From assembly GCF_000427445.1 (NCBI RefSeq), contig NZ_KE386496.1, forward strand, positions 1,054,001 to 1,118,000: a stretch of DNA of 64,000 nt, read 5' to 3'. The notes beneath the pieces are model-generated. The model did no database searches. It was not told the origin of the DNA and worked only from the letters and a program-made list of their open reading frames with translations. This DNA is from Methylocapsa acidiphila B2 (GTDB lineage: Bacteria; Pseudomonadota; Alphaproteobacteria; Rhizobiales; Beijerinckiaceae). Below are positions 43,109 through 53,088 of this stretch, piece by piece (the first letter of the stretch is position 1; every line of letters begins with the position of its first letter). The position numbers and the translations under genes were made by a program.

Positions 43109-44902
43109 TCAAAACTGCTCGGCCGGCATAGCCATCAGCGTATCTGATCCAGCCGTGATTCGCGCCAAATGCGCGCCAGTCTCGGGCATGATGCGCTCCA
43201 TGAAATATTTTCCTATGAGCAATTTGGCCTCCATCGGGGCGGCGCGCGCCGGCTCATTGGCTCGGGCGGCGAGCGCAGCCTTGGCGATTCGCGCCCACAT
43301 GAACCCCAACGCGACGAGGCCGAGGAGATGCATATAGTCATAGGAGCCCGCGCCTGCTTGGTCCGGCTTCGCCATGGCGTTTTGCATGAACCATAACGTC
43401 GCCTGCTCGAGATGATCGGCGCCTTGCCGCACCCCGGCCAGATAGGGTTTCAGCTCCGGCTCCGCGTCATTCTCTTTGATGAAAGACCTCACCGTGGTGA
43501 AAAAGCTCATAATCGCGCGCCCGCCGTCCCGGGCGAGCTTGCGGCCGACGAGATCAAGCGCCTGAACGCCATTGGCGCCTTCATAGATCATGGCGATCCG
43601 AGCGTCGCGGACGAACTGCTCCATGCCCCATTCGGAAATATAGCCATGGCCGCCGAAGACCTGCTGCGCCTTGACCGTGTTGTCAAAGCCGACGTCCGTC
43701 AGCACGCCTTTCAACACCGGAGTCAGAAGCGCGAGATGATCGGTCGCCGCTTGACGCTCGGCCGCATCCGCCGTGCGATGCGCGACGTCGCTCTCAAGGG
43801 CCGTCCAGAGGATAAGCGCGCGCGCGGCTTCGTTGAAGGCGCGGATCGTCATCAGATTGCGCCGCACGTCGGGATGGACGATGATCGGATCGGCCGGCTT
43901 TTCGGGATATTTCGGCCCCGCCAGGGAGCGGCCTTGAAGGCGGTCCTTGGCGTAGGAAGCGGCGTTCTGATAGGCGACCTCCGAGACCGCAAGGCCCTGG
44001 ATCGCGACGCCGAGACGCGCTTCGTTCATCATGACGAACATGGCGTTCAAGCCTTTGTTCGGCTCGCCGACGAGCCAAGCTTTCGCGCCGTCATAATTCA
44101 TGACGCAGGTCGAATTGCCGTGGATCCCCATTTTGCGCTCGATCGAGCCGCAAGCAACCTTGTTGCGCGCGCCCAGAGACCCATCCGCCTCGATCAGAAA
44201 TTTCGGCGCGACGAAAAGCGAAATGCCCTTGACGCCGGCGGGCGCGCCCTCGATCCGCGCGAGCACGAGATGAATGATGTTCTCGGCGAGGTCATGCTCG
44301 CCGGCCGAGATGAAAATCTTCTGTCCGAAAATCTCGTAAGACCCATCCGCGCTCGGAACGGCCTTGGTTTTCAACATGCCGAGATCGGTGCCACAATGGG
44401 ATTCGGTCAGGTTCATGGTCCCCGACCACGCGCCGCTGATGAGCTTGGGCGCGAAGATTTTTTTCTGCGATTCGGAGCCATGGGTGAGAATCGCTGCGAG
44501 CGCGCCCTGGCTCAATCCCGGATACATGGCGAAAGCCATATTCGCAGAGCTTGCGAATTCGTTGACGATTGTCGCGAGCGTGAACGGCAATCCCTGGCCG
44601 CCGAATTCCGGTGGGGCGGAGAGTCCTAGCCACCCCCCCGCGACAAAAGCGCGATAGGCGTCCTTGAAGCCCTGAGGCGTCTCGACCCTGCCGTCGGGGT
44701 GACGCGTGCAACCAACCCGGTCGCCAAGTTGATTCAAAGGCTGAACCGCGTCTTCGCAAAGCTTCGCCGCTTCGGAAAGGATGGCCTCGATCAAGTCCGG
44801 CGTCGCCTCGGCGAAACCAGGCAGATCGCCGCGCCGCTCGATGTCGAACACGTCGCGCAGAAGGAACAACACCTCTTCGACGGGCGCTTTGTAGCTCGGC
44901 AT
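43109..44902 (-). CDS. acyl-CoA dehydrogenase with extended C-terminal domain
   Basis: A 597-residue FAD enzyme catalysing the first beta-oxidation step. WLGLSAPPEFGGQGLPFTLA and MNLTESHCGTDLGMLKTKAV are the acyl-CoA/FAD-binding parts, and MGIHGNSTCVMNYDGAKAWL and VFGGHGYISEWGMEQFVRDA follow. IYEGANGVQALDLVGRK holds the catalytic glutamate region. The last 130 residues form the additional C-terminal domain of long-form ACADs. The ATG at 44902 with AAGG upstream is used. It is first in the operon and faces a MerR regulator gene upstream on the same strand. Confidence 0.93.
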   Translation of the reverse strand: MPSYKAPVEEVLFLLRDVFDIERRGDLPGFAEATPDLIEAILSEAAKLCEDAVQPLNQLGDRVGCTRHPDGRVETPQGFKDAYRAFVAGGWLGLSAPPEFGGQGLPFTLATIVNEFASSANMAFAMYPGLSQGALAAILTHGSESQKKIFAPKLISGAWSGTMNLTESHCGTDLGMLKTKAVPSADGSYEIFGQKIFISAGEHDLAENIIHLVLARIEGAPAGVKGISLFVAPKFLIEADGSLGARNKVACGSIERKMGIHGNSTCVMNYDGAKAWLVGEPNKGLNAMFVMMNEARLGVAIQGLAVSEVAYQNAASYAKDRLQGRSLAGPKYPEKPADPIIVHPDVRRNLMTIRAFNEAARALILWTALESDVAHRTADAAERQAATDHLALLTPVLKGVLTDVGFDNTVKAQQVFGGHGYISEWGMEQFVRDARIAMIYEGANGVQALDLVGRKLARDGGRAIMSFFTTVRSFIKENDAEPELKPYLAGVRQGADHLEQATLWFMQNAMAKPDQAGAGSYDYMHLLGLVALGFMWARIAKAALAARANEPARAAPMEAKLLIGKYFMERIMPETGAHLARITAGSDTLMAMPAEQF

Positions 44903-45332
44903 CGACGCCTTCCCAACTGCGCGGCCGGCCCGACGCGACGAGGCGGCCTCTCTCCCGCGGGCCTTCCATTGACGTTTGACTACATATGATCTCGACCAGT
45001 CTAAGACAAGATTCGAAGGCCAATTCGGTTCCGCTCGAGCAGCGCTTCGACCCGCGCGCAAGCCCTTTCGCCCGGCCGATCGTTTGCCAAAAACGGTCTC
45101 TGATTGAGGCTCCCGTAGCGCCAGAGTCCAGCTGAAGCGCCCGCCGACGCACGGCGCAAACATTGCGCAATACAGATTGCGCTCTCGCATCAGTCGGCCA
45201 TGCCCTGGAAACGGTCCGATTGCGCACCGGCCGCTTCTGGACGTTCGAGCGGAAATGCGCGCCCATCAGACGGGGCCCTCGCCGCCTACAAGCTCCGGTC
45301 CGCCTCGGCGCTCTGACTTGCGGCCGAAAAGT
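44903..45332. other. gene-free region between merR-type gene and acyl-CoA dehydrogenase
   Basis: About 430 bases without a credible gene. It should hold the promoter of the beta-oxidation operon on the minus strand. A TTGTCT...CATATG pair around 44980-45010 is a possible but unproven promoter. TTGACGTTT at about 44970 could be half of a regulator site, but no clear dyad was found. Confidence 0.45.
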
Positions 45333-45935
45333 CTATGAAGCCGCGCAGCGGCGAGACGATTCGAGGAGGCGCTGATGCGCATCCTTCAGCGCGCCGATCG
45401 CTTCGTCGAGGTCGCGGCGCTGCCTTTCGAGGTGATCAATCTGCGCCATGATCTGCTCTGGCGGCAAGCCCATTTCCAAATCCGTCGAGTCGAATTCGAG
45501 ATCCCGCAGATCAGCCCCCTCGAAGCCCGCCGCAAGCGCATGTTCCGACGCCGAGCGACCATCCGGGCTCGCCACCTCGCGCGCAGCGAGAATGTCGTGG
45601 ATCTCGGCCAAGGTGAAACCGAGCTGCTTGCCTTTGAGGATCATCTTGAGGTGCAGGCGGTCGCGGGCGCTATATCGGCGCGCCGTGCCCTCCCGCCGGG
45701 GATGAAGCAAGCCGCGATCCTCGTAAAAACGCAGCGCGCGAATGCTGACGCCGAAATCGCGCGCCATCTCGCGAATCGTGCTCCACCCTGTCGTTGCTCC
45801 GCTCGACGGCATTACGAGCACTTCCGGCGACATCTGATTTTGCCCGCGACGCCCTAAGGGCTCGGATTCACGCGGAATACGGCGCAAGCCGTCTTGCGGC
45901 CCGAAATTGCCTTCGGGCGCAGGGTTCGTATCCAT
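45333..45935 (-). CDS. MerR-family transcriptional regulator
   Basis: A 200-residue protein. A polar 50-residue lead precedes the MerR winged helix WSTIREMARDFGVSIRALRF followed by YEDRGLLHPRREGTARRYS, the domain LGFTLAEIHDILAAR, and the C-terminal coiled coil QIMAQIDHLERQRRDLDEAI. No metal-binding cysteines are present, so a CoA-linked or other organic effector is more likely than a metal. GGAGGTGACG directly precedes the ATG. It precedes the beta-oxidation operon on the same strand, making it the natural candidate regulator, similar in context to LiuR-type regulators. This is inference. Confidence 0.85.
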   Translation of the reverse strand: MDTNPAPEGNFGPQDGLRRIPRESEPLGRRGQNQMSPEVLVMPSSGATTGWSTIREMARDFGVSIRALRFYEDRGLLHPRREGTARRYSARDRLHLKMILKGKQLGFTLAEIHDILAAREVASPDGRSASEHALAAGFEGADLRDLEFDSTDLEMGLPPEQIMAQIDHLERQRRDLDEAIGALKDAHQRLLESSRRCAAS

Positions 45936-46208
45936 CGTCACCTCCAATTCATGGTGAAATTCAACTTGAAAAAAATAGGCGAATTTGGAACATGACACAA
46001 CTAAAAAGTGTATCATTGCACAAAACAACCATATCGAGAGTCGTCGCCTCGACCGGCGGCTCTGCGTTTAACGTCCTGTTTACCCGAGGCTTAGAATGTC
46101 TCCGCTGCCACACGTACAGATAGATCGACAAATCCCTTTTGATCGGACCGCAATTCCACCCGTTTTTCGCTCCATTTTAGGACGCGAGCGATCCATCCGG
46201 ACCGACCA

Positions 46209-49200
46209 ATGAACGAAGCGACCGCGCCAAATGTCGAGCGAATCGACCCGGATTCTCAAAACGCATGCGCGGCGCCGGACCGACTCGGCGCCTCGTCGTC
46301 GCCGGCCTTTTTCCGCAGCGCCGATGGCGTTTGGAGGGATCAGACCGCCGTGGGACCTGTCGCCCCATCTGGCGCAAGCACGAGGACGTGGGATTCACGA
46401 GACGCATTTCATATGAGCGACGCGGCTCGAGACGAGCGTGGGGCGGAAGAGGCGCGATCTGGCGGCGGGACGGACCTCCTGCGGCTGCGCGCCAGCGAAG
46501 CCATGCTCGCCGTCAACCGCGCGCTCTCGGCCTATGACGCGACAGACCCCGCCGGAGGAGCGGATTTCGCCAGCCTGCCCGAAAAGCTCGACGCTCTCGA
46601 AGCGATTCTCGGCGCGGGGCAAGGACCCGACGTCGAGGACTTCTATTTGAAGGAGGCTCTCCGGGAGATCGAGGCGGCGCTTCGGGGCCTTGCGCGCCGG
46701 CGCAGACAGGCCGCCGCCGCGACGCCGCCAAACGGGCGCCCGGAAGGCGCTCCGAGGGCCGGATTTCCTTTCCGATCGGATCTCCTTTCACAGCTCAACG
46801 CAGCCATGCCGGTCCAGGCGCAGGTTCCCGCCGGCGGCAGAAACGATCTCGCCGAGCTCGCTCGGAAGCTCGATGACATGTGCCGCGGCGTCTCGCATTC
46901 GCGCGCGGGCGAGCTGTCGCTCGATGGCGCTTCGACGAGCCGCTGGCCTGACTCTTCTTCGCTGTCGGAGCTTCGCGCCCCGCGGGCGGCGAGAGCCGCC
47001 GACGCGAGTTTCAAGACGTCAGCCACGGGCCTCGAGAGCGAGCCGAGGCAGCAAGCTTTCACGCCGGACGCCCCACATCCGAGCGAGGCGGACGCGGCGG
47101 ACGCGAATCGGCTCATCGACGCCGATTTGAACTCGTCGTCAGGCTCGCGCCAAAACGACGACATCGCTGATCCGCGCGAGGTCTCGGCCGAAACAACTTC
47201 GCCCTCTGCATTGCTCGAGCAAGACTGGCCAGCTGCGCCGCAGCGAAACGCGCGGCGCGTTGGCCAAGACAGAGTTCAGGACGAGGTCCCTCACAGCCCT
47301 GCGTCGGCTGAAATTTCCGCACGTATCGAAGCCCCCGATCACGTGTCGCTGCGGACAACTGAGGCGCCGCTCGACGATTTGGATTCGCGTCATTTGGAGA
47401 GGGATTCGGCGGGCCCATCTTCCGTGTCGCCTGCCGAGGACTATGGCGCGACGGCTCCCAAGGACGAGGAGCGCAGCGGTAATGACGCGCTTTTAGACCG
47501 AATCGAAGCCTATGGACGTCAGCTCAGCGCGCGGATGGAGGCCGGCTTGGCCTCCGCCTCTGCCGAGACCAGCAAGCTCACGAAAATGGTCGGCACGCTT
47601 GCGGACAAAATCCAGTCGGTCAGCGGCGATTCGTCAATCGACGCAGCGATTGAGGCTCTGGAACGCGAGATGGGGCGGCTCGCCGAGCGGTTGGATGCGA
47701 CCGACAAGGCCTTTGCGTCTCTGAGTTCGCTCGACCATTCGATCGCCGGCCTCTTCAGCCAAATCGAGGAACTGCGTCGAAATGCTTCCGAAGCTGCGTC
47801 CGCCGCGCCCTCGGCGACGACCAGCGCGACGGCGATCGAATTCCCCTCTCCGAGCGGCCAGGGCGCGCCGAGCGTCGCCGAAGAGATCGCCAACTTGCGG
47901 GCGGCCCAGGAAGCGGCGGACCGGCGCACCGATTTGACGCTGAGCGCTTTGCGCGAAACCGTCGACAAGGTCGCAGATCGGCTGGTCAAGGCCGAGGCAG
48001 ACATTGGCCTGCTGCGCCCGGCGCGCCTCGGCTCCCTTCTCGGGCCGAGCCTCACCCCCCTGTTCACGCACCGCCCCCAGGATCAAGCCCCTGGACGCGC
48101 CGCCTGGGGCAGCTCTTCCAATAACCCCGCGGCTCCGGCTCAGATCGCCTTCGAGGGAAGGCCGCTCGGCGAAGGCGGCGCGCCCGAATCCTCGGAAATT
48201 CTGCTCGAGCCAGGAAGCGGCCTTCCCCAGAGGGGAGCGACCTCGCTGCCGGCCGAAGACGAAGCGCCCCAGAGCGTACAGACGAAGCTCGAACCGCAAA
48301 AGATCACCGGGTCCTCAATCGCGCATTACCTCGAAGCCGGCCTGGGCGGCCGCGCGGATTTCATCGCCGCCGCGCGCCGCGCCGCCCAAGCCGCTCAAAA
48401 GGATTTGCTCGAATCGGCTGACGATCGAGCGGAAGTCCCCGCCCCATTAAATCCGGGACGCGCTTCCCAAACCGACCGTCAACGCCGCCGCCTCTTCGCC
48501 ACGCGGAGGCGACCGATAGCCCTGGTAATCGCCGCGTTTCTCCTCGCAACCAGCGCCTATGCTCTGGCGCGCAAGCTCATCGAAACCACGCAAGTCGACG
48601 ATCTCGCTCCCGGCATCCTCGAAAAATTAGAAAAGGGCCTCATCCACGGCTTCGCCCGACCGTCCTCGGAAAATAAGGCCGACGTGGGACGCAGAAGACA
48701 AGCTGCGACTTCGGCGCAGGCCGTCGCTCGACCTTCCGAGTCGTCGCAAAGCGATGCGCCGAGCCCGAGCGCCGATCAACAGATTGGACCCGTCTCATCC
48801 ATTCAAGACGTCGGCGGCGGCAAAGCCATCGTCGGAAGCGCGCCGATCAAGGCCAATTCTTTCGAGACTGGGGCCAGCGTCGCTGAGGCGGCGCCGGCCG
48901 GCGCAACTCCTGCGCTGCTCGAAACGTCGCGCCGAGGCGTCGAAAACCTAGAGGAGCTGGCCGAGGCCGGCGATGCGATGGCGCAGTTCGACCTCGCTCT
49001 GCGCTTCGAAGACGGACGCGATCGTCCGCGCGACTTGAAATCGGCGGCGCAATGGTTCGACAGGGCCGCGCGGCAAGGGCTCGCAAAGGCGCAATATCGG
49101 CTGGCGACGCTTTATGAAAAAGGGCTCGGCGCGCCGCGCGATCTCGCCCGCGCGGTGAAGCTCTATCTGGCCGCGGCGGAACAAGGAAACACGCGCGCCA

Positions 49201-49652
49201 TGCATAATCTCGGCGTTCTCGCCGTCGAGAATTCAGACAATAGACCCAATTACGTCACCGCCGCGCTCTGGTTCGCGAAGGCAGCCGAGGCGGGCGTGGC
49301 CGACAGCCAGTTCAACCTGGCGGTCCTTCTCGCGCGCGGATTCGGAACGCCGCAAAATCTCGTGCAGGCTTATGCGTGGTTCGCCATAGCCGCGGCGCAA
49401 GGCGACCCCGAAGCGGCGAAACGGCGGGACGAACTTGGCGCGCGGCTCAATGCCGCCGATCTGGCCGCCGGCCGGAAGACGGCGGAATCCTTCAGGCCCC
49501 AACCCGTCGATCAGGCCGCGAATGAAGCGCCGGGCCTGAGAGCGCCGTCGAAGACCACGCTCCAAAGCGGCCGCGAGGATGGCACGCTGCCTGTAGCGCG
49601 CTCCGATTGGACGGAAATGTCCAATCAACAAGAACTCGCACCAAATCAATAA
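46209..49652 (+). CDS. PodJ-like SEL1-repeat polarity protein
   Basis: A 1147-residue protein. The long N-terminal cytoplasmic part (1-760) is polar and low-complexity with coiled-coil stretches (AIEALEREMGRLAERLDATD, LSLDHSIAGLFSQIEEL-like). A single membrane helix lies near 768-786 (PIALVIAAFLLATSAYALAR). Four SEL1/TPR repeats at about 915-1070 follow (AGDAMAQFDLALRFEDGRDR, GLAKAQYRLATLYEKGLGAP, GNTRAMHNLGVLAVENSDNR, GVADSQFNLAVLLARGFGTP). This is the PodJ-like layout, a polar organelle scaffold in Caulobacter and relatives. Its last 18 codons lie within a dispersed repeat. A polarity role is inferred from the architecture. Confidence 0.8.
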   Translation: MNEATAPNVERIDPDSQNACAAPDRLGASSSPAFFRSADGVWRDQTAVGPVAPSGASTRTWDSRDAFHMSDAARDERGAEEARSGGGTDLLRLRASEAMLAVNRALSAYDATDPAGGADFASLPEKLDALEAILGAGQGPDVEDFYLKEALREIEAALRGLARRRRQAAAATPPNGRPEGAPRAGFPFRSDLLSQLNAAMPVQAQVPAGGRNDLAELARKLDDMCRGVSHSRAGELSLDGASTSRWPDSSSLSELRAPRAARAADASFKTSATGLESEPRQQAFTPDAPHPSEADAADANRLIDADLNSSSGSRQNDDIADPREVSAETTSPSALLEQDWPAAPQRNARRVGQDRVQDEVPHSPASAEISARIEAPDHVSLRTTEAPLDDLDSRHLERDSAGPSSVSPAEDYGATAPKDEERSGNDALLDRIEAYGRQLSARMEAGLASASAETSKLTKMVGTLADKIQSVSGDSSIDAAIEALEREMGRLAERLDATDKAFASLSSLDHSIAGLFSQIEELRRNASEAASAAPSATTSATAIEFPSPSGQGAPSVAEEIANLRAAQEAADRRTDLTLSALRETVDKVADRLVKAEADIGLLRPARLGSLLGPSLTPLFTHRPQDQAPGRAAWGSSSNNPAAPAQIAFEGRPLGEGGAPESSEILLEPGSGLPQRGATSLPAEDEAPQSVQTKLEPQKITGSSIAHYLEAGLGGRADFIAAARRAAQAAQKDLLESADDRAEVPAPLNPGRASQTDRQRRRLFATRRRPIALVIAAFLLATSAYALARKLIETTQVDDLAPGILEKLEKGLIHGFARPSSENKADVGRRRQAATSAQAVARPSESSQSDAPSPSADQQIGPVSSIQDVGGGKAIVGSAPIKANSFETGASVAEAAPAGATPALLETSRRGVENLEELAEAGDAMAQFDLALRFEDGRDRPRDLKSAAQWFDRAARQGLAKAQYRLATLYEKGLGAPRDLARAVKLYLAAAEQGNTRAMHNLGVLAVENSDNRPNYVTAALWFAKAAEAGVADSQFNLAVLLARGFGTPQNLVQAYAWFAIAAAQGDPEAAKRRDELGARLNAADLAAGRKTAESFRPQPVDQAANEAPGLRAPSKTTLQSGREDGTLPVARSDWTEMSNQQELAPNQ

Positions 49653-49672
49653 GTCGGAGCATGGTCTCATCG
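49600..49672. repeat. dispersed intergenic repeat, copy D, overlapping a gene end
   Basis: The inverted repeat ATTGGAC-GGAAAT-GTCCAAT (49606-49625) is followed by the core CCAAATCAATAAGTCGGAGC. About 50 bases of it encode the C-terminus of the PodJ-like protein, and its stop codon lies inside the core. Confidence 0.6.
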
Positions 49673-49797
49673 GAGGTCGGATCTGTCCGATGTCTAAAGC
49701 TCGCAAAAGTTGGTTCGCTCTTTCGAGAGATGCTCTGAGATCTCCGGCCTCCAGCAAAGGCGCGCAGCCATCTTTCCACCGTCCGACTTTGCGCGCG

Positions 49798-50523
49798 TCA
49801 ATCCGGCAGGCAGCGGCGACGCGGCACGGCGTAGACCTCGTCGTGGCCCATGACATGGGCGATCACGTCGTCGCCCGCCCCTCCCCGTCCAAAAAGGGGC
49901 GAGAACGCCGAATCATGAATATTGAGCCCGCCCGCGAAGGCGCCGAAAGCCGGTAGGACGCAGCGCTCGCCATCGCACAAAAAGCTGCGGCGCCTAACCG
50001 ATCCAGCCCGGCCCGCCACCCTGGCGACCGGATGGAGATGGCCCGCGATCTCGCCGACGGACTGACCAGGTCGAGGTTCGTGGCGCAAGACGATCTCTCC
50101 GATGTAAAGCTCTCGGCATGTCTCGCCTTCGAGGCCGTTCGGAAGGTCCCTGTCATGGTTGCCGGCGATCCAGATCCAGGCGCGCCCGGCCTGCAGGGCG
50201 CGGATTCGGCCACGATCCTCCGCTCCAAGGCGCTCGCCCGCGCGGACGTCATGAAAGGAATCGCCAAGCGCGGCGACCGTGCGGGGACGGTAGGCGGCAA
50301 CGAGGCCGGCGAGTGCGGCGAGCGTCGCCGCGGTGTCATAAGGGGGTAGAAAAACGCGCCGCGCCGCGAAGGCCGAGCCCTTTTCGAGGTGGAGATCGGC
50401 GACGATGAGCAGGCGCTCCTCGGGCCAGAAAAGCGCGCCCGCAGGATCGGCGATCATATGCGCCGCGCCTACCTTCAGCTGTGCGGGGGGCCGGCGCGCT
50501 GTGAAGGCGAGGCTCGTCCTCAC
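49798..50523 (-). CDS. pdeM: ligase-associated metallophosphoesterase (LPE/PdeM)
   Basis: A 241-residue binuclear phosphoesterase. Metal motifs in order: VADLHLEKGSAF (42-53), ALGDSFHDVRAGE, IAGNHDRDLP, IVLRHEPR, and GEIAGHLHPVARV; FGAFAGGLNIHD follows. Studied homologues in Pseudomonas are Mn-dependent DNA nucleases. The GTG start overlaps the helicase stop by four bases. Together with the helicase, the MBL exonuclease and the ATP-dependent ligase it makes the ligase-associated repair set, here with the ligase half encoded 5 kb away and divergent. Confidence 0.9.
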   Translation of the reverse strand: MRTSLAFTARRPPAQLKVGAAHMIADPAGALFWPEERLLIVADLHLEKGSAFAARRVFLPPYDTAATLAALAGLVAAYRPRTVAALGDSFHDVRAGERLGAEDRGRIRALQAGRAWIWIAGNHDRDLPNGLEGETCRELYIGEIVLRHEPRPGQSVGEIAGHLHPVARVAGRAGSVRRRSFLCDGERCVLPAFGAFAGGLNIHDSAFSPLFGRGGAGDDVIAHVMGHDEVYAVPRRRCLPD

Positions 50524-53078
50524 CGGCGGACGGCGCCGCGACCGCGCTGCGCGGCGATGGCCGGCTCCGCCATGACTTCCTCCGCAAGCTCTTCCGCCGC
50601 TTCCGCGAGAATCGCGTCCTGCGCTTCGCCATAGACCGATTCGCGGCCGATTTCGAGCATGATCGGCGCCGCCAGAGGTGAGAGCCGGTCAAGAGCCTTG
50701 TGGATGATTTTGCCCCGCGCCCGCGCGAGCATTTGGCCAAGCCGCTCGATGTCGAGGAGGCCGGTCGCGGCGTCGGCGCGCGCGGCCCGCAGCAATATAT
50801 GGTCCGGCTCGTGCTGCAGCAGAACATTGTAAATAAGGTCGGTCGAGATTCGGACCTGCCGTCCCGTCTTCTCCCGGCCCGGAAAATTTCGTTCGATCAG
50901 GCCGGCGATAATGGCGCAATTCCGGAAGGTGCGCTTCATCATGGCCGCCTCGCGCAGCCATTGTTCGAGGTCGTCGCCGAGCATGTCCTCGGCGAAGAGT
51001 TCGTCGAGTCGCGCCGGCCGCTCGACGCAGAGCGTTCCAATATCGGACAGAGACCAAACGCAAAGCGCGTAATCATTGGCGACGAAGCCGATCGGCTTCA
51101 TCCCCGCGCGCTCCATCCGGCGGGTGAGCAGCATGCCCAGGGTCTGATGCGCGAGCCGGCCCTCGAACGGATAGCAGACGAGATAGAATCGACCTCCACG
51201 CGGAAAAGTCTCGATCAAGAGGTCGTCGCGCGTCGGAAGGGCCGATCGGCGCCTTTGCAGCTCGAGCCATTGCGCGACCTGCTTCGGCAAGGTCTTCCAG
51301 TCTGCGGGAGTCGCAAGTAGCGCGCGCACCCGCATGGCGAGATAGGTCGAGAGAGGAAACTTGCCGCCGGCGTAGGACGGAATTTTCGGCGCCTCGGCAT
51401 GGCTTCGCGCCGCGAGAGCTTCATCCTCCACGACGCCTTGAAGGGCGAGGATTTCGCCGCCGAACAGAAACGTGTCCTTCGGCGCGAGCATTTCGATGAA
51501 GGATTCCTCGATCTCGCCGAGAACTCGCCCGGCCCGGCGCAAGGGACCGGTATAGGCCCTGCCCGCCTCCCCGCCGCCGCGCACAAGACGCACTTTCAGC
51601 ATGTCGGCCTCGACGATCGTACCGACATTCATCCGATAGGATTGGGCGACGCGGCCATTGGCGATCCGCCAGCGCCCATCCTTCATGCGCCTTATCTTGG
51701 CGTAGCGCTCGTAAGCCGCCAAAGCGTACCCGCCTGTGGCGACGAAGGCGAGCGCGGAGTCAAACGTCTCCTTCGTCAGCCCGGAATAGGGCTCGGCCGA
51801 GGCGATTTCGAGAAAGAGCGCATCGGCGTCGAAAGGCGCGGCGCAGGCCATGCCCAGAATATGCTGGCACAAGACGTCGAGCCCGCCCGCCCTCGCCCGC
51901 GCCGTGTCTTGCACGCCCTCCCGCGCCGCCTCGACGGCGGCGCGGCATTCCAGCATTTCAAACCGATTGGCCGGCACGAGCAAGGCTCGGGAGGGCTCGT
52001 CGAGGCGATGATTGGCGCGGCCGATCCTCTGGGCGAGGCGGCTCGCCCCTTTGGGCGCGCCGACATTGATGACGAGATCGACGTCGCCCCAATCAATGCC
52101 GAGGTCGAGCGTCGAGGTGCAGACCACGGCCTTGAGGCGTCCCGCCGCCATCGCCTCTTCCACGCGCCGCCGCTGCGCCACGTCGAGCGAACCGTGATGG
52201 AGGGCGATTGCGAGCGCGTCGTCATTGCGCCGCCAAAGCTCCTGGAAAACGAACTCGGCCTGCGCCCGGGTGTTGACGAATATCAGGGTCATATGCGCCG
52301 CCTTGATCTCGGCATAGATCTCGGCTAGCGCATGACGCGCGGTGTGGCCGGCCCAGGGCAGCTCGGCCTTCGTGTCTAGAATTGAGATCTCAGCCGGCGC
52401 GCCAGCGGTCGCCGTGACGAGAGCGGCCATGTTTGGCGGACCGCCCGACGCTTGCGGCGCAAGCCAGCGACGCAATTCGTCCGGGTCGCGCACCGTTGCG
52501 GACAGGCCAATGGCGCGAAGATCCGGCGCGATGGCGCGCAGCCGCGCGAAGCCGAGGCTCAACAGATCGCCCCGTTTGGACGAGGCTAGCGCATGCAATT
52601 CATCGAAAACGATGCGCCGGAGGCCGCCGAACAGGGTCTGCGCGTCGGCGCTCGCGAGCAGCAGCGCGAGCTGTTCCGGAGTCGTTAGCAAAATGTCGGG
52701 CGGATCCCGGCGTTGGCGCTGGCGCTTGGAAGCGGAGGTGTCTCCCGTCCGCGTCTCCACCCGAATCCGCAGCCCCATATCCGCGATCGGCGTCTCCAGA
52801 TTGCGCTTGACGTCAACGGCCAGCGCCTTGAGCGGCGAGATATAAAGCGTGTGAAGATCGCCCCGCGCTTCCGGGCGCTCCAGATCGACGAGGCTCGGCA
52901 AGAAACCGGCGAGAGTCTTGCCGGCGCCCGTGGGAGCGATCAGAAGCGCATTTTCTCCCGCCTTGGCGCGCGCCAAAAGGTCGAGCTGATGCGCCCGCGG
53001 CCTCCAGCCTCGCGCCGAAAACCAGCGCTCGAATCGCCCCGGCAAATTCGGAAATGAGTCTTCCGGCTCGACTTGCAC
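50520..53078 (-). CDS. ligase-associated DEXH-box helicase (Lhr-core)
   Basis: An 852-residue superfamily 2 helicase. Q-like motif WRPRAHQLDLLARAKAG, Walker A LLIAPTGAGKTLAGFLP (51-55 is GAGKT), TTPEQLALLLASAD, IVFDELHALASSKRG, GLSATVRDPDELRRW, and VCTSTLDLGIDWGDVDLVIN with QRIGRANHRLDEPSRAL. The winged helix and core domain follow. The homologues are 3'-5' translocating helicases acting with the neighbouring nucleases and ligase. The GTG at 53078 is chosen to avoid overlap with the methyltransferase gene; ATGs about 60 bases upstream are possible. Coupled to pdeM. Confidence 0.92.
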   Translation of the reverse strand: MQVEPEDSFPNLPGRFERWFSARGWRPRAHQLDLLARAKAGENALLIAPTGAGKTLAGFLPSLVDLERPEARGDLHTLYISPLKALAVDVKRNLETPIADMGLRIRVETRTGDTSASKRQRQRRDPPDILLTTPEQLALLLASADAQTLFGGLRRIVFDELHALASSKRGDLLSLGFARLRAIAPDLRAIGLSATVRDPDELRRWLAPQASGGPPNMAALVTATAGAPAEISILDTKAELPWAGHTARHALAEIYAEIKAAHMTLIFVNTRAQAEFVFQELWRRNDDALAIALHHGSLDVAQRRRVEEAMAAGRLKAVVCTSTLDLGIDWGDVDLVINVGAPKGASRLAQRIGRANHRLDEPSRALLVPANRFEMLECRAAVEAAREGVQDTARARAGGLDVLCQHILGMACAAPFDADALFLEIASAEPYSGLTKETFDSALAFVATGGYALAAYERYAKIRRMKDGRWRIANGRVAQSYRMNVGTIVEADMLKVRLVRGGGEAGRAYTGPLRRAGRVLGEIEESFIEMLAPKDTFLFGGEILALQGVVEDEALAARSHAEAPKIPSYAGGKFPLSTYLAMRVRALLATPADWKTLPKQVAQWLELQRRRSALPTRDDLLIETFPRGGRFYLVCYPFEGRLAHQTLGMLLTRRMERAGMKPIGFVANDYALCVWSLSDIGTLCVERPARLDELFAEDMLGDDLEQWLREAAMMKRTFRNCAIIAGLIERNFPGREKTGRQVRISTDLIYNVLLQHEPDHILLRAARADAATGLLDIERLGQMLARARGKIIHKALDRLSPLAAPIMLEIGRESVYGEAQDAILAEAAEELAEEVMAEPAIAAQRGRGAVRR

Positions 53079-53088
53079 GGCGATAAGC

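Noticed and set aside
43412-44629. 405-codon plus-strand frame
   Set aside because: Exact antisense of the acyl-CoA dehydrogenase.
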